From assembly GCF_000143985.1 (NCBI RefSeq), contig NC_014364.1:868001-932000 (forward strand): DNA of 64,000 nucleotides, read 5' to 3'. A program made the translations under genes and the position numbers. Each line of letters starts with the position of its first letter. The stretch's first letter is position 1. This DNA comes from Sediminispirochaeta smaragdinae DSM 11293 (GTDB lineage: Bacteria; Spirochaetota; Spirochaetia; DSM-16054; Sediminispirochaetaceae). The notes under the pieces are model-generated. The model did no database searches and had not been told where the DNA came from. It saw only the letters and a list, made by a program, of their open reading frames with translations. Below, piece by piece: positions 15,540 to 24,528 of the stretch.

Positions 15540-17405
15540 ATGAGGAGAAGCGTGAGAAGTGTTTTTTTCATGGTTGTAACAATCATCAGCCTGTTGATGC
15601 TGCAATCATGCACAAAGGAACTTGAAGCCCTAAGCTATAAGCCCGGAACCTATACTGCGGAGGCTCAAGGACACAACGGCCCTGTTCGGGTTGAGGTGAC
15701 ATGTAGTGAATCAAAGATAGATTCCATAAAGGTTGTCAGCCATAGTGAAACGGAAGGGATCACCGATACGGTGTTTTCGACGATTCCGGAAGAGATCGTC
15801 AAGACGCAAAGCCTTGATGTGGATGGGGTTTCCGGTGCAACGGTGGCCGGCAATGCCCTTATTGCGGCGGTTGCCGATGCGGTGCGCCAGGCCGGAGGCG
15901 ACCCTGAGAAGTTGCAAGGAAAGGGTCACGAGGCCACCGGTAATGGTACAGGCCCCGAAGAAAAAATGAGCTGTGATGTTGTTGTCGTAGGTGCAGGGGG
16001 TGCCGGGTTGGCTGCTGCCAATGCGGCGATAGAGGCAGGGTATGATGTTGTTCTCCTTGAGAAATTGTCATACACCGGCGGCGGATTCACCTATGTGGAA
16101 GGTGTATTCGGTGTGAACAGTCCGATTCAGAAAAAGGCCGGTGTGGATCTTTCGGTGGAAACGCTGTTCAAGGAGTCGATGGATTTTCACCACTGGCTGC
16201 CCAATGCCTCCCTTTTGAAGGCTTTTTACAATAATGCCGGTGATTCGATCACATGGCTGATGGACAGAGGAGTGAAATTCCGGGGTGTCATTACGGCGAA
16301 CCCGCCGGACGGCAATATCGCATGGCACCTTTTCGATGGGGGAAAGGCCGGTCGTCTGGCGGTGAAAAATCTTACTGAGCGAATCGAGAAAAGTCCCAAC
16401 GGTACAATCCTCTATGAGACCCCCGGAAAGGCCCTCATTATCAGGGATGGTAAGGTTTGCGGTGTATCTGCGGTGAAAAAGGATGGGGGAAGGCTATCTG
16501 TCGAGGCCCGGGCGGTCATTTTGGCGACCGGCGGCTTTTCGAGCAATCAGGCCCTCAAGGAGCAGTACCTGCGATACCCAGGTTATCTGAATGTAGGGGC
16601 CGGAGGACGGGAAGGCGATGGACTCAAGATGCTTTCCCAGGTTCATGCCGATCTTGTCGGCATGAGTGCGGTACTTGGGGCCGGTCTTGTCATGCCGATT
16701 CCGATAAGCCAGCAGATGGGCCCGGATACTAGATACCCCGATATCTTAGGGGCAGTCTACAACGAGGGGCTATTGACGCTCTCCCGCCAGGGCAGGCGCT
16801 TTATGAACGAGAGGCTTCCCATCGAATACCGTTCCAATGCAACGGAGCAGGTAGGAGGAACTGCCTTCGTCGTGTTTGATCAGAAAACCGTGGACGAGTT
16901 TATTGAACAGGGCCAGCGTTTCGGCTTCGGCATACCGAGAAAACTGCCCAAGTTGCAGGAGGGGATCGATAAGGCTCTTGCCGAGAAAAACGACTGGATG
17001 TTTTCTGCCGACAGCCTCGAAGGACTTTCGAAACAGACCGGTATGCCGCTTGAAAACCTGAAAAAGAGTGTGGCCGACATGAATGGCTATGCGGCCCAGG
17101 GGCAGGATCCAGAGTTTTACATGGAGAAAAAGGCTCTTTTTTCTATCAAAGAGGCTCCCTATTATGCGGTCAGGGTTGTTCTTGGAATGTATGCAACCGT
17201 TGGCGGTTCGAAAGTCACAGAAGGGCTGCAGGTGATCGATACCGACGGAAATGTCGTTCCTGGTCTTTATGCCATAGGACTTGATGCTGGCGGATTGTAT
17301 GGTGATACCTACGATATGCGTATAGCAAATGGGGCCGCAAGCGGTTTTTCCGTTACCAGTGCTCGCCTTGCGGTTCGGGATATCCAGCGCTGGTTGAAGA
17401 AATAA
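15540..17405 (+). CDS. FMN-bind/FAD-dependent lipoprotein reductase 2
   Basis: Paralogue of the first reductase, 621 residues. Signal peptide ends at Cys24 (LQSC). The FMN-bind domain holds DGVSGAT (95-101), a full ApbE target motif. The FAD domain opens VVVVGAGGAGLAAANAA (about 147) and closes GLYAIGLDAGGLYGDTYD. GGAGGA lies 3 nt before the ATG. It is preceded by the MerR-type promoter and followed after 28 nt by reductase 3. The predicted role is an exported reductase for a small unsaturated substrate; divergence among the paralogues suggests different substrates. Confidence 0.87.
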   Translation: MRRSVRSVFFMVVTIISLLMLQSCTKELEALSYKPGTYTAEAQGHNGPVRVEVTCSESKIDSIKVVSHSETEGITDTVFSTIPEEIVKTQSLDVDGVSGATVAGNALIAAVADAVRQAGGDPEKLQGKGHEATGNGTGPEEKMSCDVVVVGAGGAGLAAANAAIEAGYDVVLLEKLSYTGGGFTYVEGVFGVNSPIQKKAGVDLSVETLFKESMDFHHWLPNASLLKAFYNNAGDSITWLMDRGVKFRGVITANPPDGNIAWHLFDGGKAGRLAVKNLTERIEKSPNGTILYETPGKALIIRDGKVCGVSAVKKDGGRLSVEARAVILATGGFSSNQALKEQYLRYPGYLNVGAGGREGDGLKMLSQVHADLVGMSAVLGAGLVMPIPISQQMGPDTRYPDILGAVYNEGLLTLSRQGRRFMNERLPIEYRSNATEQVGGTAFVVFDQKTVDEFIEQGQRFGFGIPRKLPKLQEGIDKALAEKNDWMFSADSLEGLSKQTGMPLENLKKSVADMNGYAAQGQDPEFYMEKKALFSIKEAPYYAVRVVLGMYATVGGSKVTEGLQVIDTDGNVVPGLYAIGLDAGGLYGDTYDMRIANGAASGFSVTSARLAVRDIQRWLKK

Positions 17406-17433
17406 GACTTTTACGTAAGGAAGTACCAACGTT

Positions 17434-19335
17434 ATGAAAACGATAATGCACATAGTTGGCTCAGCCTTTCTGATGTCCCTATTGCTGACCTTTGCGGCAT
17501 GCGGCAATAAGAGCACAGAGAGCGGAGTAAAACAATCGGGTACAGCGGCGGCGGTTTCCTCCGCTGCGCAGATAAGGAATGGAAGCTACGAAGGCATCGG
17601 TTCAGGGCGAAATGATTTTATCAAGGTAAGCACCACCTTTGAGAATGGTGTCATCACCGGCTGCGAGGTTCTCGAAAACAAAGAGACCTCATGGATTGCT
17701 GCTCCTGCTATTAATTTTATGCCCGCCAAGATTGTGGAGAACAACAGCGTGAATGTGGATACCATTACCGGATGTACCCTCGCTTGCAAGGGCATCATCA
17801 ATGGGGTAAAGGATTGTATCCTCCAGGCTGGAGGGGATGAAAACAGTTTTACAAAGGATTGTACCAAAGCAGGCACTGCCGTATCCACGGGAGACGCGAG
17901 CTATGATGCCGACCTTGTCATCGTTGGTGCAGGAGGTTCCGGCCTTACCGCCGCCGTTCGGGCAGCAGAGCTTGGTTTGAAGGTGGTGCTGATAGAGAAA
18001 AAGAGTGCCGTAGGCGGAGGTCTTTTTGGAACAGAGGCCCACTATTCCAACGATTCCATTGTGGAAGAAACCTTCAACCGCACCGACAATCAGAGCGCGG
18101 AGGAAGGGTATGTCTATCACATGAGCTATAATCGTAATCGTTGTAACGGGCGTATCGTACGAGCCTTCATGAACAATGTGGGCAAGACCATCAATTGGAT
18201 GATACAACAGGGGAATAAGCCGATCATGGCCTTGGACTCTTTCCGTGGTCCGGGGAGCTCCACATGGCTGATGTTCGAGGGTGAGGGCCCCGGGGTGGCG
18301 CTCACCATGCAGCGGCAGTGTAATAAACTTGGCGTCACCACGCTGCTGAATACGACGGGAAAAAGCATCACCATGAAAGAGGGCAAGGCAGTCGGTATTA
18401 TCGCTGAGAATCTTGCCGGAGATACCATTACGGTGCATGCCGGAACTGTAATCATTGCAACCGGCGGTTATTGTGACAATAAGGAGATGCTGGAACGCTA
18501 TGTCAGTCATGCCATGGCCGAGGCCTCTACTTCGGGAGGCAATCGGGCGGCAGGCGGTACCGGCGGCCGCATGGGAGAGGGCATCCAGATGTGCTGGGCC
18601 GTCGGCGCGGCAAAACAGGGAACAGGCTATATAGCTCATAGCCTCAATACCGTACCCGGCTGTGCCATCGATTCCCTGGTCCATCGTGCATCTTACCAGC
18701 CCTATCTTTGGGTAAACGCAACCGGAGTTCGTTTCTCCGATGAGACCGGTGGATTTACCAAGGTATGCAGCCAGCCCGACGGCTATTACTGGAGCCTTTT
18801 AGACCAATCCATGGTAAGCTTTATGGAACACCACAATACCATACATAGTACCTGTTTTACCCCTTCCACCAATAAACCTGCTGTCGGCTTGCAGGATGCT
18901 TTGGACCTTGCCGCAAGCAAGGGCCTGATCTGTAAAGCCGATAGTTGGGAAGCGTTGGCACAGCAGATGGCTGTTCCCACGGATGCCCTGTTGGCGACAA
19001 TCAAGGAGTACAACGGCTATTGTGAGGCAGGCGTTGACACCATGTTTTCAAAAGACCCAAGTCGCTTGATCGCATTTGGAGAGGGGCCCTACTATGCCTG
19101 CAAAACGGTCGGCGGCATGCTTACCACCATCGGCGGGGTAGAGGTAAATGAAAAGATGGAAGTAGTCGGTACGAAACACGCCGTCATTCCCGGCCTTTAT
19201 TGTATCGGAGCTGATGCCGGCGGATTCTACGGCGATGACTACAATTTTAAGGATACCGGTTGTGCCAGTACCTTTTCATTCTTTTCCGGAAAAACTGCTG
19301 CCGAAAGTGCGGCTTCGTATCTGCAGAAGCTTTAG
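17434..19335 (+). CDS. FMN-bind/FAD-dependent lipoprotein reductase 3
   Basis: Third paralogue, 633 residues. Lipobox FAAC (Cys23); FMN-bind domain about 45-135 with DTITGCT (109-115), in which the usual Ala before the acceptor Thr is Cys; FAD domain begins LVIVGAGGSGLTAAVRAAEL (about 161) and ends GLYCIGADAGGFYGDDYNFK. Several extra Cys residues occur in the FMN domain. It is last in the MerR-controlled transcript, with a strong hairpin 29 nt after the stop. Whether the GCT variant is still flavinylated is open. Electron input and substrate are unknown. Confidence 0.86.
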   Translation: MKTIMHIVGSAFLMSLLLTFAACGNKSTESGVKQSGTAAAVSSAAQIRNGSYEGIGSGRNDFIKVSTTFENGVITGCEVLENKETSWIAAPAINFMPAKIVENNSVNVDTITGCTLACKGIINGVKDCILQAGGDENSFTKDCTKAGTAVSTGDASYDADLVIVGAGGSGLTAAVRAAELGLKVVLIEKKSAVGGGLFGTEAHYSNDSIVEETFNRTDNQSAEEGYVYHMSYNRNRCNGRIVRAFMNNVGKTINWMIQQGNKPIMALDSFRGPGSSTWLMFEGEGPGVALTMQRQCNKLGVTTLLNTTGKSITMKEGKAVGIIAENLAGDTITVHAGTVIIATGGYCDNKEMLERYVSHAMAEASTSGGNRAAGGTGGRMGEGIQMCWAVGAAKQGTGYIAHSLNTVPGCAIDSLVHRASYQPYLWVNATGVRFSDETGGFTKVCSQPDGYYWSLLDQSMVSFMEHHNTIHSTCFTPSTNKPAVGLQDALDLAASKGLICKADSWEALAQQMAVPTDALLATIKEYNGYCEAGVDTMFSKDPSRLIAFGEGPYYACKTVGGMLTTIGGVEVNEKMEVVGTKHAVIPGLYCIGADAGGFYGDDYNFKDTGCASTFSFFSGKTAAESAASYLQKL

Positions 19336-19363
19336 GCCATGTGTATCATCGAAATATAGCAAT

Positions 19364-19400
19364 CTACAAGCCACCCCATCCATGAAGGGGTGGCTTGTAG
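19364..19400 (+). terminator. Terminator of the reductase operon
   Basis: Perfect 14-bp stem (CTACAAGCCACCCC at 19364-19377 with its complement at 19387-19400) and 9-nt loop, followed by AAGATAAGTAACTTTTCC with a weak T-run. It is the strongest hairpin in the first 20 kb and ends the cluster. Confidence 0.8.
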
Positions 19401-19495
19401 AAGATAAGTAACTTTTCCTTTTTGTCCAAAGCTGGCTATCTTATTGTCGCTGTAGTATCTTTTTAGTATTCTTGATGCATGCAGGATGACATAAG

Positions 19496-21085
19496 GTGAT
19501 GTCTGCCGATCTGATTTTCTTTCAAAAAAGTGAATGGGAACATGTTACGTTTTCTCCTGCGTTTTCCTGTTCCTATGCTCTTCTTGGAAAGTATACCTTA
19601 CTCGTCCGTGGCAACGGCTTTACAACCGAAGAAACCGAACGTGCCTCACTTGCATTTGGCAAAAGGATCGCCGATGAGTATATCCCCTCGGACGGGCCCT
19701 TTATCCTCATTCATGATTGGCGCCGCTATCGGGACGGGACGCTCCAAGCCCATAAGCTTTTCATGGATTTCATCGTTAATAACAAGCAGCTTAAAGTTGT
19801 TGTTTTCTGTAATTGCAGTTGGAGTCAGGAACTTAGCATACGGCTGGGCAGGGCCTTGGGATTCCTTAAAACCGGGATACGTATTTGCAGAACCTATCAA
19901 GAGGCTGTAAAAGTGGCGTCGTTTTATGTGGAAACAGGTTCCCTGCCTCCTGACAGGCTTGATCCCTTCGCTTTCCTGCATACCAAAACGGCTCGCTATA
20001 ATAAGGAACTTCTCGACTATCTCGAAAGCATCGACTGGAAAAGTGGAAAACAGACCGGCAAAGTGGCCCTTCATTATCGGCATCCACTTCTGCCGGTCTT
20101 CGACTCAATAACCCTTATCCGTTCGGAGCTGGAAAAGACCTTTCGGGAACGTGACAGGGCGGAAGCGGCTCTTAGAGAACATCAGCAGAATCTGGAAGCG
20201 TTGATCCACGAACGTACCGCCGCTTTGAAAGCAAGCGAAATTAAATATCGAAAGCTTTTGGAACTGACACCTGCGGCGCTTGCTGTTCTGACACCGCACC
20301 TCTCAGTCTCTTATGTCAATGCTGCATTTACGACACTTTTCGGGTATGCTCTGGATCGTTTTTCTTCTCCCGCTTCCTTTACCGCGACATTATGCCCTGA
20401 TCCGGCAATGGAGGCTCAGTTTAAGTTTTTTCTGGCATCACATTTGCCGGAAGATCGTGACCTTACCTGTACCACTGGCAACGGAACCATTATCTACGTT
20501 CAGGTTTCGTTGAACACTATCTCCGATTCCCTACTTCTTTCCTTTACCGATATTACCCTTAGAAAAAAAACGGAATCCCGGCTTTTTGAATTATCGTTGA
20601 AAGACGAGCTGACCGGTATATATAACCGAAGACATTTTGTCAGTGTACTCTCTCAGGAGTTGCAGCACTATCAGCGTTACGGTACGCCGATTAGCCTGCT
20701 GCTTTTCGATATCGATCTCTTCAAAATAATCAACGATACCTGGGGCCATCCCGCTGGTGATTTTATACTCCGGGAGCTTAGTTCCAGGATTGCCGGGCAG
20801 ATTCGAGACATAGATATCTTTTTCCGCACCGGAGGCGAAGAGTTTGCAGTTGTTATGCCCGGAATCACCCTTGAGCAGGGGGAAATCGCTGCAGAGCGTT
20901 TGCGGGTAATTGTCGCCGATACCCCTTTCCTCTGGGAATCAGAGGAGATTACCGTTACCATCAGCATTGGGCTGGCAGAGGCCGAACAGCCGAATAGTGA
21001 CCCGAAATCGTTTTTTCGAAAGGCTGACGATAGGCTGTATTGGGCAAAAAAAGAGGGACGAAATTGCGTTTGCAGCTCACGATGA
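19496..21085 (+). CDS. PAS-GGDEF diguanylate cyclase with N-terminal unknown domain
   Basis: About 529 residues, no membrane segments. The first 180 residues form a globular domain of a type I do not recognise; a coiled coil (about 205-240) leads into a PAS domain (about 245-355) and a C-terminal GGDEF domain. The active site is intact as GGEEF (446-450), and an RxxD inhibitory site (RDID, 437-440) stands five residues before it, so it should make c-di-GMP with product inhibition. The start is either GTG 19496 or ATG 19499; AGGA at 19483 fits the GTG slightly better. It is transcribed alone between the reductase operon and the alcohol dehydrogenase. Confidence 0.88.
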   Translation: MMSADLIFFQKSEWEHVTFSPAFSCSYALLGKYTLLVRGNGFTTEETERASLAFGKRIADEYIPSDGPFILIHDWRRYRDGTLQAHKLFMDFIVNNKQLKVVVFCNCSWSQELSIRLGRALGFLKTGIRICRTYQEAVKVASFYVETGSLPPDRLDPFAFLHTKTARYNKELLDYLESIDWKSGKQTGKVALHYRHPLLPVFDSITLIRSELEKTFRERDRAEAALREHQQNLEALIHERTAALKASEIKYRKLLELTPAALAVLTPHLSVSYVNAAFTTLFGYALDRFSSPASFTATLCPDPAMEAQFKFFLASHLPEDRDLTCTTGNGTIIYVQVSLNTISDSLLLSFTDITLRKKTESRLFELSLKDELTGIYNRRHFVSVLSQELQHYQRYGTPISLLLFDIDLFKIINDTWGHPAGDFILRELSSRIAGQIRDIDIFFRTGGEEFAVVMPGITLEQGEIAAERLRVIVADTPFLWESEEITVTISIGLAEAEQPNSDPKSFFRKADDRLYWAKKEGRNCVCSSR

Positions 21086-21181
21086 CAATGAAAAGCGTAT
21101 TGGCTGCTCCAGCCCTTGTGACAAGAAGATCGAAAAAACGCTATACTGGAGGCATAGTAAAATAAAAGAGGTGTTTGCGCT

Positions 21182-22357
21182 ATGGAAAATTTTGAATTTG
21201 TAAGCCCTACCAGGATTATTTTCGGCCGGGGAACAGATAGAGAGGTAGGAAAAACTGTGGCTCAATACGCTAAAAGGGTGTTGATTCATTATGGAAGCGA
21301 TCGGATAAAAACGTCGGGCTTATTTGATAGAGTCGTGAGTTCGCTTACTGCCGAAGGGCTTGAATATGTTGAGCTCGGCGGAGTGGCTCCAAATCCCCGC
21401 CTCTCTTTGGTGCGCGAAGGAATCGAACTTTGTCGGAAGCACTCTGTTGATCTTATCCTGGCAATTGGCGGAGGAAGCGTTATCGATTCGGCCAAGGGAA
21501 TTGCCGCCGGGGTTCCGGATGCGGAACACGATGTGTGGGACTTCTTTCTCGGCAAGGGGACTCCGAAGGTCTGTCTTCCGATAGGTGTTGTCCTTACCAT
21601 ACCTGCCGCCGGAAGCGAGGCCTCCCGCAGTTGTGTTTTAACCAATGAAGATGGGTGGTACAAGCGAGGCTTGGGAAACGATCTCTTCCGCCCCCGCTTT
21701 GCCGTGATGAATCCCGAACTTACCTTTTCCCTGCCGCCCTATCAAAGTGCCAGCGGTATCTCCGATATCATGTCCCATATTATGGAGCGTTATTTTACCA
21801 ATACCACCAAGGTGGATCTTACCGACAGGCTCTGTGAGGCAACCCTCAAAACCGTCATTGAAAATGCGTCGCTTGTTATCCAACATCCCGAAGATTACGA
21901 CGCCAGGGCGGAGATCATGTGGGCCTCCACCATTGCTCATAATGACCTTTTGAGTACCGGTCGCATCGGGGATTGGGGATCGCATCAGATCGAGCATGAG
22001 CTTTCCGGAATGTACGACGTCACCCACGGCGCAGGGCTCGCTGTTATTCAGCCCGCATGGATGAAGCATGTGTACAAACATGACCTCAAGCGATTCGTTC
22101 AGTTTGCCGTACGGGTCTGGAATGTGGACGAGCGTTTCGATGATCCGGAGAGAACCGCCTTGGAGGGAATCGGGAGACTAAAGGCCTTCTTTTCATCTAT
22201 CGGGTTGCCGGTTAGCCTCAAGGAACTGGGAATACCCTCCGATCGTTTCGACGAAATCGCTGCAAAAACCTTTCAGGAACGAAGTACCGGTGTGGGGAAT
22301 TTCGTCAAATTGACGGAGTCGGACGTAAAGGCCATCCTGGAGCTTGCAAGGGAATAA
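21182..22357 (+). CDS. Iron-containing alcohol dehydrogenase (BdhA/YugJ-like)
   Basis: Group III alcohol dehydrogenase, 391 residues, about the family norm. The N terminus FVSPTRIIFGRGTDREVG and the nucleotide-binding AIGGGSVIDSAKGIAAG are typical, and the metal ligands are seen as D and H in SDIMSHIMERYF and as two His in SHQIEHELSGMYDVTHGAG. It resembles the butanol dehydrogenase branch, which reduces aldehydes to alcohols with NAD(P)H in fermenting bacteria. It converges on the cyclase gene at 22372 with only 14 nt between them. Its physiological substrate cannot be read from the sequence. Confidence 0.92.
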   Translation: MENFEFVSPTRIIFGRGTDREVGKTVAQYAKRVLIHYGSDRIKTSGLFDRVVSSLTAEGLEYVELGGVAPNPRLSLVREGIELCRKHSVDLILAIGGGSVIDSAKGIAAGVPDAEHDVWDFFLGKGTPKVCLPIGVVLTIPAAGSEASRSCVLTNEDGWYKRGLGNDLFRPRFAVMNPELTFSLPPYQSASGISDIMSHIMERYFTNTTKVDLTDRLCEATLKTVIENASLVIQHPEDYDARAEIMWASTIAHNDLLSTGRIGDWGSHQIEHELSGMYDVTHGAGLAVIQPAWMKHVYKHDLKRFVQFAVRVWNVDERFDDPERTALEGIGRLKAFFSSIGLPVSLKELGIPSDRFDEIAAKTFQERSTGVGNFVKLTESDVKAILELARE

Positions 22358-22371
22358 TTTCCGCCTGCGTT

Positions 22372-24516
22372 CTATGATATGACATTCCTGTCGCTCCCGG
22401 GAAAGGTGGTGTTTTCAACATAACTGCCTTTCCTATTGCCTTTTGCTATGTAGAGGGCTTCATCGGCGAAGTGGAGCAGTTCGTCATAGGTGAACTGTTC
22501 CGACTCGATCCACATCAGCCCAGCGGAAATCGAAACAGGTGCTGATTTTCCATTGGGAAATGATAGAAGCTTCGCCACTAGCTCTTCATAAAAGGCTTCC
22601 ATGCAGCGGCGAATTCTCTCTTTGCTTTCGAATCCGTGAAGCAGGAGGATGAACTCATCACCGGAGCGACGTCCGAGAATCTGGTTTTCTTTTGGGGCGA
22701 TTCCCCGAAGTTGCTCCACTGCCGCGACTATGTATTGATCGCCCCATTTGTGCCCGAAATTGTCGTTGACCTGTTTGAGATTGTCCAAATCAAACATGAC
22801 AAGCGCTGCTAAGGAACCGGAAGAGTTTTCTCGCCATCTTTCGAACTCCCACTGAAAGCCTTTTCTGTTTAACAGTGAGGTAAGTGGATCATGATCCCTT
22901 TCCCGCTGAATCTGCTTCTTCTCCTGTATCTCACCTGTTACATCAATGACAACCCCGACGATGATGCCATCATTTCTCGATTCTTTGTAACGGATCCAGC
23001 GTGTGGGGGTTTCTCCAATCGCATACACATCGGTTTCCGTGCTATCGGGTTTTGAGAATAAGTGATCAAGTAGCTCTGTGAACGTTTGTTGATTTTCGTA
23101 CAGCGGTGCTTCCTTTTTATCGATGTTGATGATATCCCAGAAGTATTCCGTAACAAAAACTTTACCCATGGCCGGATTCATCTCGAAAGCGCCTATGGGA
23201 AGTCCAAGCATCGCGATGATTTTTGTAAGACGTGAGGCCGATTCCAACATTCGATGATTGGTAATTTCGACAGAACGCGAAAGTTCGTCAAGCTCCTGAA
23301 GACCTGTCGGCATAAATTGGAGTTCATGCTGGAGATCGATATCCCTGACCTGCTTGGCAAGTACGACAATAGGTTTTGTCATTTGGAAACTGATCAGGGC
23401 TCCCCCCACCGTACCAATCACAATAGAAAAAAGGAGAGAGATGAGGATGATCTGACGGATACGATTGGCATAACTGAGAAGATAATCTTTGCGCATGATA
23501 CCGATTAGATACCAATGTTCGTTTTCAAACGGGGTATTAAATTTGTAGAGCCCCAGTTCTTCGACGGCGGCATACAGGCTTTCTTTACCTGCATGATTTT
23601 CTATCGTATAAATATGCTCCTCTTCGTCGACTATCGAAAGCTTCAGCGGTTCTGTTTCCTTGATAAATCGTCTTTGCAGTGCTCCACCCATGATGAGTGG
23701 AACCTTTTCCTCGTTCTCTTCGTCGCTTGAAGCAATAAAATACCCCAACGAGTCACGGGGTTGAAGCTCCTGAGCAGGGAAGAATTTTGCCAGGTGGTTC
23801 AACGTAAGTTCGGTCCCAATGACGCCGCGTAATTTTCCCGAATTATCGAATAAGGGAATGGAATAGGTGATGATCGGGATATCGTGCTCGTTCAAGGTAA
23901 AGGGTTTGCTCCAATATCCGAGAAGTGTCGCCGCACTCGCTACGGTGGCCGCTTCATAGGGTTTATTGATAAAAAGGTCGGAGCCCTCTGTCGGGTGAAA
24001 TCGGTACTGCCATGTCTGGTCCATGGGGATCATAAGCACTTCGGCCAACTCCGGTGACCCGCACACCATATAGATATCATCGTTACTGTAGGGGTTCATC
24101 ATGGGGTCGTAGTCTCGGAGATATACGGCGGGAAATCCCTTGCTTCCGTTATCAATAGGTTTGATGATGATAAATACCCCGGTGGCCTGGGTCGCCCTGA
24201 GCATGGGAATCATCTGCGTGACAGCTTCCCTGAAGAATCCTTTTGTATCGGATTCATGTGTTGAAAGCAGTTTGCGGATATTAGCTATATAGGGATCATA
24301 GTTTGTCCAGCTATTTTTCATCTCACTTTGGAGGTAGGCCTTTCTGCTGTTAACCTTATCGTGAAAGGCCTGATAGGCATTTTTCTCGGCCTGGTAGATC
24401 ACGCCTCCCACGATCAGTGTTCCACTGAAAAGCAGGGTTTGAAGGACGATAATTCCGAGAATTAATCGCGTTATCTTGTGGACAATGGAGCCTTTCTTCG
24501 ACCGTATTCCCTTCAC
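22372..24516 (-). CDS. Transmembrane sensor diguanylate cyclase (dCache-HAMP-PAS-GGDEF)
   Basis: 714 residues. One membrane helix near 13-40, a large extracytoplasmic sensor (about 40-345) with dCache-like features (PAVYLRDYDPMMNPY, IITYSIPLFDNSGKLRGVIGTEL), a second helix near 350-372, a HAMP segment, a PAS-like domain and a C-terminal GGDEF domain. The active site reads RSGDEF, a functional variant; no RxxD inhibitory site is seen before it. The gene begins 12 nt after the stop of a solute-binding lipoprotein gene, so the two are co-transcribed. With no permease nearby, the lipoprotein probably delivers its ligand state to this sensor. Confidence 0.88.
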   Translation of the reverse strand: MKGIRSKKGSIVHKITRLILGIIVLQTLLFSGTLIVGGVIYQAEKNAYQAFHDKVNSRKAYLQSEMKNSWTNYDPYIANIRKLLSTHESDTKGFFREAVTQMIPMLRATQATGVFIIIKPIDNGSKGFPAVYLRDYDPMMNPYSNDDIYMVCGSPELAEVLMIPMDQTWQYRFHPTEGSDLFINKPYEAATVASAATLLGYWSKPFTLNEHDIPIITYSIPLFDNSGKLRGVIGTELTLNHLAKFFPAQELQPRDSLGYFIASSDEENEEKVPLIMGGALQRRFIKETEPLKLSIVDEEEHIYTIENHAGKESLYAAVEELGLYKFNTPFENEHWYLIGIMRKDYLLSYANRIRQIILISLLFSIVIGTVGGALISFQMTKPIVVLAKQVRDIDLQHELQFMPTGLQELDELSRSVEITNHRMLESASRLTKIIAMLGLPIGAFEMNPAMGKVFVTEYFWDIINIDKKEAPLYENQQTFTELLDHLFSKPDSTETDVYAIGETPTRWIRYKESRNDGIIVGVVIDVTGEIQEKKQIQRERDHDPLTSLLNRKGFQWEFERWRENSSGSLAALVMFDLDNLKQVNDNFGHKWGDQYIVAAVEQLRGIAPKENQILGRRSGDEFILLLHGFESKERIRRCMEAFYEELVAKLLSFPNGKSAPVSISAGLMWIESEQFTYDELLHFADEALYIAKGNRKGSYVENTTFPGSDRNVIS

Positions 24517-24528
24517 CGGTAGTCATCC